DNA of 64,000 bases from Bradyrhizobium lablabi (GTDB lineage Bacteria; Pseudomonadota; Alphaproteobacteria; Rhizobiales; Xanthobacteraceae): NCBI RefSeq assembly GCF_018129385.1, contig NZ_JAFCLN010000022.1, positions 1 through 64,000 on the forward strand. Direction: 5' to 3'. Below the pieces are notes generated by a model. That model saw only the letters and a program-made list of their open reading frames with translations. It did not search any database and was not told where the DNA came from. Both the position numbers and the translations under genes were made by a program. Each line of letters opens with the position of its first letter. Positions within the stretch are counted from its first letter, which is position 1. This document shows positions 1-7,446 of the stretch, piece after piece.

Positions 1-126
1 CGCCTCAAATGCCTCGGCTACCAAGCTCCCATCCAGGCTCTTGCCAATCCCACGGGACCGAACACGTTCGCAGGGACGACGGCGGTGGTTGTTGGGAGAG
101 CCCAGCTCACACGAAACCCCCAAAAA

Positions 127-156
127 CAAAAAGCCGGCGTTGCCGCCGGCTTTCGT
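127..156 (-). terminator. Rho-independent terminator of rpoH
   Basis: A 10-bp GC-rich perfect stem (130-139 with 144-153) with a four-base loop is followed, read on the minus strand, by a T-rich run. It lies about 25 bp past the rpoH stop codon, where an intrinsic terminator is expected. Confidence 0.85.
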
Positions 157-179
157 TTCGATCCGCCTGTAAATTTGTA

Positions 180-1076
180 TCAGTGCGCGGCTTCGAGTGC
201 CGCTTCCTGCTTCGCGATGGTGCCCTTGACCGCCGACTGCACCTTTTCGAAGGCGCGGACTTCGATCTGCCGCACGCGCTCGCGCGACACGCCGAATTCG
301 GCGGCGAGGTCTTCCAGCGTCATCGGCTCTTCAGCGAGCCGGCGCGCCTCGAAGATGCGGCGTTCACGCGGGTTGAGCACGCCGATGGCGCCGTTGAGCG
401 CCTGCCGGCGGTGATCGAACTCCTCGTGCTCGGCCATGATGGCTTCCTGGTTGGGCGAGTTATCGACCAGCCAGTCCTGCCATTCGCCGGCTTCACCGTC
501 GTCGCGGATCGGCGCGTTGAGCGACGCATCGCCGCCGAGACGGCGGTTCATGTCGATCACGTCCTGGGTAGTCACACCGAGCCGCTTGGCAATGATCGCC
601 ACCTGGTCGGGGCGCAGATCACCCTCGTCCAGCGCGTTGATCTTGCTCTTCGCCTTGCGCAGGTTGAAGAACAGCTTCTTCTGGTTCGCCGTGGTGCCCA
701 TCTTCACAAGCGACCAGGAACGCAGGATGTACTCTTGAATCGACGCCTTGATCCACCACATGGCGTAGGTGGCGAGACGGAACCCCTTGTCGGGTTCGAA
801 TCGCTTCACCGCCTGCATCAGGCCGACATTGCCTTCCGAGACGACCTCGGAAATCGGCAATCCGTAGCCGCGATAGCCCATGGCGATCTTGGCCACGAGC
901 CTGAGGTGGCTGGTGACGAGTTTATGCGCCGCGTCGCGATCATCGTGCTCGCGCCAACGCTTGGCGAGCATGTACTCCTGCTGGGGTTCCAGCATGGGGA
1001 ACTTGCGGATCTCGGCGAGGTATCTTGAGAGGCCGGATTCTCCATTGAGAACCGGCAACGTAGCTGTACGGGCCAT
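180..1076 (-). CDS. rpoH: RNA polymerase heat-shock sigma factor RpoH (sigma-32)
   Basis: This is a 298-residue sigma-70-family protein of the RpoH class. It directs core RNA polymerase to heat-shock promoters. Region 2 covers roughly residues 50-120, with the conserved stretch ending RLATYAMWWIK. The RpoH box NQKKLFFNLR sits at 131-140 and separates this class from housekeeping and ECF sigma factors. Region 4 at about 230-285 carries the helix-turn-helix FGVSRERVRQIE. Length is normal for the family. The gene stands alone, with a strong terminator after it and a 216-bp leader region before it. Alphaproteobacteria often carry more than one rpoH paralogue; which one this is cannot be told from this window. 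Confidence 0.96.
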   Translation of the reverse strand: MARTATLPVLNGESGLSRYLAEIRKFPMLEPQQEYMLAKRWREHDDRDAAHKLVTSHLRLVAKIAMGYRGYGLPISEVVSEGNVGLMQAVKRFEPDKGFRLATYAMWWIKASIQEYILRSWSLVKMGTTANQKKLFFNLRKAKSKINALDEGDLRPDQVAIIAKRLGVTTQDVIDMNRRLGGDASLNAPIRDDGEAGEWQDWLVDNSPNQEAIMAEHEEFDHRRQALNGAIGVLNPRERRIFEARRLAEEPMTLEDLAAEFGVSRERVRQIEVRAFEKVQSAVKGTIAKQEAALEAAH

Positions 1077-1207
1077 TCGTGCGCCCTCCAGTGGTTCAGG
1101 CCCCCGATAGCGGCGGGCCCGGCAGGCGGCCGCTTTGTCAAAGCCGGACGCTCTGCGATGTTCCGCGTTGGATATTCAACGCACCCGCAACATACACGAT
1201 CAGGGGT

Positions 1208-1234
1208 CCAATAGGGAAGGATTACTGACGTCAA
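1208..1234 (-). promoter_or_regulatory. Possible rpoH promoter
   Basis: On the minus strand a TTGACG element (1229-1234) is followed by CCTATTG (1209-1215). The pair resembles the CTTG...CYTAT pattern of alphaproteobacterial heat-shock promoters but is too closely spaced for a good sigma-70 promoter. It lies about 130 bp upstream of the rpoH start. Confidence 0.3.
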
Positions 1235-1292
1235 CTCCCCGTGTGGCTGGTATAACTTTTTGTAATGATAGTGCTTTTCCGAAAAGCCTGCG

Positions 1293-2303
<1,011 letters not shown>

Positions 2304-2314
2304 AGAAAAACCTT

Positions 2315-2659
2315 ATGACCGAAGACGCCATTCCCGAGCAGACCCCCGAACAGGCCGCCTTGTTTGCGCGGGTGCGGCGGATGATGCTGATCGCGAGCCT
2401 GACCACGGCGGTTGCCATCGGCGCCGTGCTCGTCGCCATCGGCTACCGCCTTTTCAAGTCGGATGGAAGCGTCACGACCGCGGCCGCCACCACTGAGGTC
2501 ACCGCCACGCTGCCGAAGGGCGCCAAAATCCTCTCCACCGCGGTCGCCGGCGAGCGGCTGGTGGTGACGCTGGACGTCGGCGGGGCGACGGAGATCCGGA
2601 CCTTCGACGCGAAGACCCTGCGGCCGGCAGGTACGCTGAGGTTTGCCAGCGAGCCGTAG
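2315..2659 (+). CDS. Small single-pass membrane protein (DUF6476-like)
   Basis: This 114-residue protein has a short acidic N-terminus, one strong membrane segment at about residues 24-46 (RMMLIASLTTAVAIGAVLVA), then a soluble tail rich in beta-type residues. The arrangement suggests an inner-membrane anchor with a small periplasmic domain. A small membrane protein of this kind commonly lies divergent to rluD in alphaproteobacteria, and I recall the family as DUF6476. The function is unknown. The start codon is supported by its position directly after the rluD start region. Confidence 0.75.
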   Translation: MTEDAIPEQTPEQAALFARVRRMMLIASLTTAVAIGAVLVAIGYRLFKSDGSVTTAAATTEVTATLPKGAKILSTAVAGERLVVTLDVGGATEIRTFDAKTLRPAGTLRFASEP

Positions 2660-2691
2660 CGCCGCGGGCGCTGGGGGTAAGAGCAGCTTCG

Positions 2692-2794
2692 CGTCATTCC
2701 GGGGCGATGCGAAGCATCGAACCCGGAATCTCGAGATTCCCCGGTGCGCAATGCGCACCTGAGGTCTGGTCCGTCGGACCATCCCGGAATGACG
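2692..2794. repeat. Intergenic palindromic repeat, Bradyrhizobium type
   Basis: A block of about 103 bp starts CGTCATTCCGGG and ends with the inverse CCCGGAATGACG. It contains nested hairpins (GATGCGAAGCATC, GGTGCGCAATGCGCACC, GTCCGTCGGAC). I recall this mosaic as a widespread intergenic element of Bradyrhizobium genomes. It follows the 3' end of the small membrane protein gene and may act as an mRNA 3'-end structure. Confidence 0.75.
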
Positions 2795-2813
2795 GCGGAG
2801 CCGCAAATCAGGA

Positions 2814-2858
2814 CCTCATCCTGAGGAGCCCGCCAAAGGCGGGCGTCTCGAAGGATGG
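2814..2858. repeat. Second intergenic hairpin repeat (CCTCATCCTGAGGAG type)
   Basis: A short element with a central stem CCCGCC-AAA-GGCGGG is flanked by CATCCTGAGGAG and CTCGAAGGATG. It resembles a separate hairpin family that is frequent between genes in Bradyrhizobium. It sits between the first repeat and the tRNA promoter. Confidence 0.65.
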
Positions 2859-2898
2859 CCACAATCGCCAAGTCTGACCAAATGCGATTGCCCCGGCC

Positions 2899-2926
2899 TT
2901 GCGAACGGCCCATTTCGCGGCTATTC
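2899..2926 (+). promoter_or_regulatory. Candidate tRNA-Glu promoter
   Basis: TTGCGA (2899-2904) and CTATTC (2921-2926) are separated by 16 bp, which would put the transcription start a few bases before the tRNA at 2939. The position fits a stable-RNA promoter. The -10 match is only moderate. Confidence 0.45.
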
Positions 2927-2938
2927 CCTCTTCCGTAC

Positions 2939-3013
2939 GCTCCCTTCGTCTAGCGGTTAGGACGCGGCCCTCTCAAGGCTGAAACAGGGGTTCGATTCCC
3001 CTAGGGAGCGCCA
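2939..3013 (+). tRNA. tRNA-Glu (anticodon CTC)
   Basis: The cloverleaf can be read directly. The acceptor GCTCCCT pairs with AGGGAGC, the D-arm contains TAGCGGTTAGGA, the anticodon loop CTCTCAA has anticodon CTC, and the T-arm GGGGTTCGATTCCCC is intact. The 3' CCA is encoded. Its 3' end abuts the accessory segment, and tRNA 3' ends are common integration sites. No integrase gene is visible in the window. Confidence 0.95.
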
Positions 3014-3161
3014 AAAAAATCAACGACAAACGCGATGCCGTCGCCGTTCCGAATCAAGCGATGCTTCTCGGATGGTGCTGCTGTCAGGCTGGCATGCCGA
3101 GTCAGGGGGGCGCGGGTGCCCGTCTCCAGGCAAGCGCACGATCGCGGTCGCGCCCACCGAT

Positions 3162-3572
3162 TCACTTTCGCAACATCTGCTTGAGCCGTCCGAACGCCCT
3201 TGCGACGACAATGCGGATCCAGCTTGTCCATGTCTGCAGCTTGGCTTCGCGCTCGACATGCCGAGCGATCTGCCTGCGCATCGTTGACGAGGCCATGGCG
3301 TCCGAGAACGCGGCGAGCCACTGCACTCGGCCGGACGTGATGATGTAGTGGGACTTGCAAGGTGCGTCGCAGACCGAGATCGACGGCCGCACGGTCGCGA
3401 AACCGTTCTGCTGCGACACCTGGTGACTGTCAGGCACCAAGAGCATAACGCGATGTCCGCAGCCGCAGGCGCAGGAAAGCGCAGCGACGTCGAATTCCGG
3501 GGAGTGGTAGAGGACTCCCTGTTCGAGTTGCTTGGGCAGGCGTTCGACGGCCCGATACATGAAGCTCACCAT
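3162..3572 (-). CDS. DUF6527-type Cys-rich protein, third gene of the ubiquitin-like operon
   Basis: This 136-residue protein has the pattern I associate with DUF6527: a CACGCGH cluster (Cys 34, 36, 38), then PSI, then C68, C72 and H75 in PCKSHYII, then GRVQW. The Cys/His spacing suggests a small zinc-binding fold. A basic alpha-helical tail follows residue 95. The start lies 5 bp after the E1-like gene's stop, so the two are almost certainly co-transcribed. Biochemical role is unknown. Because the operon has no recognisable separate E2 or JAB protease, this protein is a candidate for a transfer, adaptor or deconjugation role. That is inference from context only. Confidence 0.75.
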   Translation of the reverse strand: MVSFMYRAVERLPKQLEQGVLYHSPEFDVAALSCACGCGHRVMLLVPDSHQVSQQNGFATVRPSISVCDAPCKSHYIITSGRVQWLAAFSDAMASSTMRRQIARHVEREAKLQTWTSWIRIVVARAFGRLKQMLRK

Positions 3573-3577
3573 GCGTC

Positions 3578-4759
3578 CTATTCCATCTCCATCGTCGCCG
3601 TATCGAAGATGTACGACGTTGCCTCGTCCAGACGATCGAGCAGTTTGAAATGCTGCTTAAACCTGATCACGGCCATGACCGCGTTTAGCGCGTTCAACTC
3701 CGTGATCTGCGCCTGCTTGCGATACTCGTTTTCCTTGGCGTTCTCGACGGGCAACCGCGCGCTGCCGACGTTGTTGTCGTACGCCTTGCGGTCGGTGCCG
3801 GTGACGCGGACGAAACCGCTCAGTCCCACCAGGGACCTGTCCAGCCCCATCCCGCAGTCGATGTAGGGAATTCCTCGCGCGCTCAGCCAATCGACGATCA
3901 GCTTGCGGGCCGGGCCGTCGTCGACCGAGACGAAGACGAACTCGAAGCCGGCCAGGCGGTCGATGTTCGCCGAAGTGATGCGCTCGGGCACCGGCTCCAG
4001 GCCCGAATGCCAGTTGCCATACTGACGCGCCAGCGCATCCACCTTGAAGCCTCCGATCGCATCGGGAATGAACCCCGGGATCCGGAAGATCGTGTGGACG
4101 TGCACCTTGTCGTCGTCGAAGAGCGCGATGAGATCGACATGGGTCCGCGCAACGAAATCGAGGATGTACGAACCGGTCCCGCCCAAGCCGACGATGGCGA
4201 TGCGCTTGCCGCGAAGCAGCGAGGAGACGTCGTTCATGTGATACCTCGAGGACATCATGTCGGGAAACCGCAGCGGACTGCCTTGGGCCGCGGCCTTCAC
4301 CGCTATGCCGCCGAACGGCGTCGCGTCCGGGTACGCCGCCATCGCAGGCGCCGTGATCGCATCGAGATAGGTCTGCACCTTCTCCTCGAACGAGCGGTAG
4401 TCGCGGTTCGCGCCGTTCTCCTGCAGCTTGAACGAGAACGACTGATCGGTGACCAGATCCGGGGCGATGGTCACCTGATGCGCTCCGCCGCCGAGCCTGA
4501 GTTGCCGTTTCTGCTGGTCGAACGGCCGGGTGCCTCGCCACCATGCCTGGTGATTGGAGGGCTTGTCGATCACGGCCCCGTTGAGGTCGAGAGGGCTAGC
4601 CCAATCTCCATGCTTGAGCGCGCCGTGATCGTCGAGATACGGCAGGCCGTAGATGACGAAGTAGCCCCCGACGAAGTCGAGGTGGTAGCCGAGCTCCTCG
4701 AGATCCCTGATGAAGGGGTTATGATTCGCCAGTTCCGGCAACCCTAAAGCGCATGCCAT
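3578..4759 (-). CDS. E1-like ThiF-family adenylyltransferase with N-terminal DUF6791-type domain
   Basis: This is a 393-residue protein. Residues about 1-170 match the N-terminal domain I know as DUF6791. Residues about 180-390 form a ThiF/E1 adenylation fold: the nucleotide-binding loop GLGGTGSY at 191-198, the acidic FDDDKV strand at 214-219 and FVFVSVDDG at about 275-282. E1-like enzymes adenylate the C-terminus of a ubiquitin-like partner. The only cysteines are C3 and C302 (in IDCGMG), so any thioester step must use one of these or another protein. The first 41 bases overlap the multi-ubiquitin gene in another frame, which suggests translational coupling. A GAAGG-type ribosome site precedes the chosen ATG. 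Confidence 0.88.
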   Translation of the reverse strand: MACALGLPELANHNPFIRDLEELGYHLDFVGGYFVIYGLPYLDDHGALKHGDWASPLDLNGAVIDKPSNHQAWWRGTRPFDQQKRQLRLGGGAHQVTIAPDLVTDQSFSFKLQENGANRDYRSFEEKVQTYLDAITAPAMAAYPDATPFGGIAVKAAAQGSPLRFPDMMSSRYHMNDVSSLLRGKRIAIVGLGGTGSYILDFVARTHVDLIALFDDDKVHVHTIFRIPGFIPDAIGGFKVDALARQYGNWHSGLEPVPERITSANIDRLAGFEFVFVSVDDGPARKLIVDWLSARGIPYIDCGMGLDRSLVGLSGFVRVTGTDRKAYDNNVGSARLPVENAKENEYRKQAQITELNALNAVMAVIRFKQHFKLLDRLDEATSYIFDTATMEME

Positions 4760-5171
4760 CCTTCACCTTCACCTTCTCTCCGGGAGCCAAAGTGCCGTTC
4801 GGGTTTTCCGCCGGACCGTGCGAATACTTGACTAGGTATTCGTTCGACGGGCTGCCGCCGCTGCCGAGATAGAGATCGACGACCTGAGCGTAGGTGATGT
4901 GCTTCTTTTCGATCTGGTGCTCGTCAGTGTTCACGAAGATCTCGATCACCTTCTGGCTGTAGAAGTGCTCGTCTTCCTTCAGACGGATGCGCTCGCCGTC
5001 GCGCGGCACCGGCTTGTCTTCCTTGTCGCCGTCGACCTCGCGGTAGAGGCGCTGATGCGCCGGAATTCCCGCCAGGCCATAAAGGGCCTCGCCGGTGGTC
5101 GGGTTCGGCGATTCGTAGGCCTCCCGGTTGATGTGAATGCGCACCCGGTGCGCTGCGACCTCGACAGACAT
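4719..5171 (-). CDS. Multi-ubiquitin-like protein with two ubiquitin-like repeats
   Basis: This 150-residue protein consists of two tandem ubiquitin-like units, about residues 10-73 and 74-150, each predicted to be beta-rich and each ending in an aromatic motif (EHFYSQ; MRFRVAG). It fits the Pfam multi-ubiquitin family (PF14452), which I know from bacterial ubiquitin-like operons. The C-terminus is GTGES rather than a diglycine, so either it needs no maturation or the reactive end is unusual. It is the first gene of the leftward operon, followed by the overlapping E1-like gene. A GGAAAGG ribosome site lies upstream of the ATG. Likely role: the modifier or scaffold activated by the E1-like partner. 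Confidence 0.85.
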   Translation of the reverse strand: MSVEVAAHRVRIHINREAYESPNPTTGEALYGLAGIPAHQRLYREVDGDKEDKPVPRDGERIRLKEDEHFYSQKVIEIFVNTDEHQIEKKHITYAQVVDLYLGSGGSPSNEYLVKYSHGPAENPNGTLAPGEKVKVKDGMRFRVAGTGES

Positions 5172-5226
5172 ATCCAGTACCTTTCCGCGCTTCGGCGCTT
5201 GCGTTTTTCCCGAGCCGGTGTAGGCT

Positions 5227-5244
5227 GGTGTCTAGCCAGACAAC
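5227..5244. promoter_or_regulatory. Operator O1 of the divergent ubiquitin-like/XRE control region
   Basis: GGTGTC-TAGCCA-GACAAC is an 18-bp inverted repeat with one mismatch. It lies 56 bp before the multi-ubiquitin start, and on the minus strand its TTGTC half could serve as the -35 element. It matches O2 in half-site and spacer length. Confidence 0.7.
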
Positions 5245-5292
5245 AGTTGGCCCCGAAAAACGCCCCGTCCGGCACGCTGCCGGAGAGGGCGT

Positions 5293-5310
5293 GTTGTCCA
5301 GCTAGACAAC
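5293..5310. promoter_or_regulatory. Operator O2 of the divergent ubiquitin-like/XRE control region
   Basis: GTTGTC-CAGCTA-GACAAC is a perfect inverted repeat in its half-sites with a 6-bp spacer. It lies 36 bp before the XRE start, where TTGTCC could be the -35 element and a TGTAAAA stretch the -10. Centre-to-centre distance to O1 is 66 bp. It is the likely binding site of the XRE protein. Confidence 0.72.
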
Positions 5311-5346
5311 ATGTAAAAAACGGCAAAATTTTGGCGAGGAGGGACG

Positions 5347-5718
5347 ATGCCGGAAACGGCGCTAGGGACTTGGTTGAAGAATTTGCGCAATCGCCGCAGC
5401 TTGAGCCTGCGGGAACTCGCCGATCGCAGCGGCGTCGACCACGCCTACATCCACCGCCTGGAAGCTGGGGTTAAGGAATCCCCTTCCGAGGAGGTGGTCG
5501 ACAAACTTGTGTCGGCGCTCGCGCCGTCCAAGCGCGATGCCGAGATCCTGCGCTTCCTGGTCGAACACGGCAACATCGACATCAAGCTTGTCGATTTCGT
5601 CCGTGAGGATCCGAACGTCGTATTTGACGAATTTCACATGTTGACGACGGTGGTGAACCGCGGAGCGCGACCCGATTATGCGACCTCGCTCGCCCGCATC
5701 CGGAAATTCATGAAATAG
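5347..5718 (+). CDS. XRE-family helix-turn-helix regulator
   Basis: This 123-residue protein has an HTH_XRE domain at about residues 7-40 (LRELADRSGVDHAYIHRLE) and a C-terminal region of about 80 residues likely to mediate dimerisation or contact with the peptidase. A strong GAGGAGG ribosome site precedes the ATG. It lies divergent to the multi-ubiquitin operon and 11 bp before the peptidase gene. Repressor/ImmA-type peptidase pairs are known as inducible switches, for example in ICEBs1 and CapH/CapP of CBASS. By analogy this protein probably represses both the ubiquitin-like operon and itself through O1 and O2. Confidence 0.9.
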   Translation: MPETALGTWLKNLRNRRSLSLRELADRSGVDHAYIHRLEAGVKESPSEEVVDKLVSALAPSKRDAEILRFLVEHGNIDIKLVDFVREDPNVVFDEFHMLTTVVNRGARPDYATSLARIRKFMK

Positions 5719-5729
5719 GGGCACGGCCT

Positions 5730-6590
5730 ATGTTCGATGAACTCGATATCGCAACGAAGGCGCGGGAGTTCATCAAGCTCTGCGGGCCGCCCGCCTTGCC
5801 CGTCTCGGTCCAAGCGTATGCGGCGCAGATCGGCGGGACGGTAGTCGAAGAGGCGTTGGGGGAGAACGAGGATGCGTGGTCCTTCCGCGACACCGGCGGC
5901 AAGTACCGCATCTGCGTGAACTGCGCGCAGAACCCGAGGCGCCGGCGCTTCAGCGTCTGCCATGAAGTGGCCCACGTCGCCCTCGGAATCGAGGCGGATC
6001 ACTCGACTCCGAGCTGGAGCTATGCTCGCCGGCCGCCGGGCGAGATCGCCTGCGACGTCTTCGCCGCCGAGCTGCTGCTGCCCTATCAGTTGTTCAAACC
6101 TCGGGTCGACAGCGCCGACATCGGGCTGGCCTCGATCGGCGAATTGGCCGACGAGTTCGACGCGTCGCTGCTTTCCACCGGCTCGCGGTTCGCGACGTTC
6201 TCGCGCGAATTGTGTGCGTTCGTCGTCTCGGAAGGCGGCAAGATCCGTTACAGCGCCCGGTCGGCAGGTCTTCGCCAGGCCAAGGGCTGGATCAGACCGG
6301 GCTCGTCTCTGCCGTCCGATTCCTACAGCGCGCGCGTTCGCGCTGGCGAGAGGCCCTCCAGCCCCGAGGAAGCCGAGCCGGACCAGTGGTTCGAGGACTG
6401 GGAACGCGACGGGGTGCTCATTGAGGACACCCGGCATCTGGGACCATGGGACCAGACGCTGACCTTGCTGTGGTTCGACGAGGAGGAATTGGCGCCGCCG
6501 TCCGAACGAAAACATTGGGACGAGGACGCCTATCGGTTGCGGGAGCTCGACGGTGTGCTTCCTTGGCCCGGGCGAAACAAACGCAAGTAG
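5730..6590 (+). CDS. ImmA/IrrE-family metallopeptidase
   Basis: This 286-residue protein has the zinc-peptidase motif CHEVAHVALGIE (H78, E79, H82) and a downstream EIACDVFAAELLLP stretch that supplies the usual third ligand (about E105). This places it in the ImmA/IrrE (DUF955) family. A C-terminal extension of about 150 residues, rich in acidic and aromatic residues, is longer than in minimal ImmA proteins and may sense a signal. Family members cleave a partner XRE repressor; the partner here is the gene just upstream. The expected result is derepression of the ubiquitin-like operon on stress or infection, by analogy only. Confidence 0.9.
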   Translation: MFDELDIATKAREFIKLCGPPALPVSVQAYAAQIGGTVVEEALGENEDAWSFRDTGGKYRICVNCAQNPRRRRFSVCHEVAHVALGIEADHSTPSWSYARRPPGEIACDVFAAELLLPYQLFKPRVDSADIGLASIGELADEFDASLLSTGSRFATFSRELCAFVVSEGGKIRYSARSAGLRQAKGWIRPGSSLPSDSYSARVRAGERPSSPEEAEPDQWFEDWERDGVLIEDTRHLGPWDQTLTLLWFDEEELAPPSERKHWDEDAYRLRELDGVLPWPGRNKRK

Positions 6591-6732
6591 GACGACGGCT
6601 CTACGCGGCGTCTGGGTTAACTTCGAGCCGCATGGCGTTGCGCGAAAGTCGCTCCGGGCGACTGTAACTACTCCGAGGGTTCTTCGGACTTGATCAGGAG
6701 GCTCAACATTATCTAGCTATGGCCCGCAGCCA

Positions 6733-7206
6733 CTATATCCAGTCACGTTCGACGACCCTCGCGTTGCCGAGGGTCCCTTCAAAGCCGAATAGTGCAACGA
6801 AGGAACTGCGCGGATGTGGCTCCATCGCGCGATCCATTTGGCGGACGGCCATCATGAGGGCGTCAGCTTGCTCTTTAGAACGGAAGGCAAGCGCCTTGTT
6901 TTGATCGGCAGTCCACTCAAAATCCGCGCCCCGCTGGACTGCGAGATAGCGCGCTCCGGGAGCTTCAATAAGCCATTGAAAGTCTGCTTTCAGAGGCATT
7001 TCCTCGATCATGTGCCGCACCATGCCGTCAACCTGGCTGGCATCAAAGAGGTTGGTGCCAGACGGTTCATGCTTCATCGGGTGGGCTGTGCGCTCGTTGA
7101 AAGTCTTCTTAAAGCTGATGCCGCCGTCTGGGTTAAAGTTTCCGGGCAGCTTCCAGCCGAGGAAGCGGTCAATCATGTGTTTGATCTGATTTTCAGTTAG
7201 GGACAT
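6733..7206 (-). CDS. Conserved hypothetical protein of phage-like islands
   Basis: This 157-residue protein begins MSLTENQIKHMIDRFLGWKLP and contains FNPDGGISF and GTNLFDASQ. I recall this N-terminal pattern from many rhizobial hypothetical proteins found in prophage remnants and genomic islands. No catalytic motif or membrane segment is seen. The C-terminal half (FEWTADQNKALAFRSKEQAD) looks like a small alpha/beta domain. Function unknown. It transcribes opposite to the peptidase gene and shares no operon with it. Confidence 0.7.
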   Translation of the reverse strand: MSLTENQIKHMIDRFLGWKLPGNFNPDGGISFKKTFNERTAHPMKHEPSGTNLFDASQVDGMVRHMIEEMPLKADFQWLIEAPGARYLAVQRGADFEWTADQNKALAFRSKEQADALMMAVRQMDRAMEPHPRSSFVALFGFEGTLGNARVVERDWI

Positions 7207-7291
7207 CTATATCTAGCTCCGTTGGGTGGTTACCGAATGGTACGATTCAATTTTTCTCTCTTAGTAGCTTCCGCGCTTCTCCTATTGACGC

Positions 7292-7440
7292 CTAGACCCG
7301 CCTCTGCACTTCGACCGCATCCCCGTACAGCCCATGCTTGTGCGCATTGGTGCGCCGAATTTCTGTGCCCCGCCGTGCACGCGGCAGCGCGTCTCGCTTG
7401 CGCACAGCCGACGAGCGGGACGCGTTGCCTCAGCGGGATC
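7292..7440 (-). pseudogene. Decayed HGG-motif small protein gene
   Basis: Read on the minus strand, one frame gives TRCRVHGGAQKFGAP and the next frame gives NAHKHGLYGDAVE followed by a stop. In the intact relative at 8519-8785 the same two blocks (RRCHMHGGARGSGAP, then NARKHGRFTKDAI) are joined with only RANR between them. The block between GAP and NAHKHG is therefore shifted and shortened, and no start codon is apparent. This is a frameshifted remnant of a second copy of that gene family. Confidence 0.65.
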
Positions 7441-7446
7441 TAGAAT

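Noticed and set aside
9-1028. Plus-strand frame of 339 codons opposite rpoH
   Set aside because: It is the antisense shadow of a clear rpoH; composition is Arg/Leu/His-rich with no family resemblance.
1273-1287. GCTTTTCCGAAAAGC palindrome past the rluD stop
   Set aside because: The loop is too short and no T-run follows on the minus strand, so it is not a convincing terminator.
7222-7443. Plus-strand 73-codon frame with a signal-like start
   Set aside because: The opposite strand holds the decayed HGG-motif blocks; the apparent signal peptide lies outside any conserved context.
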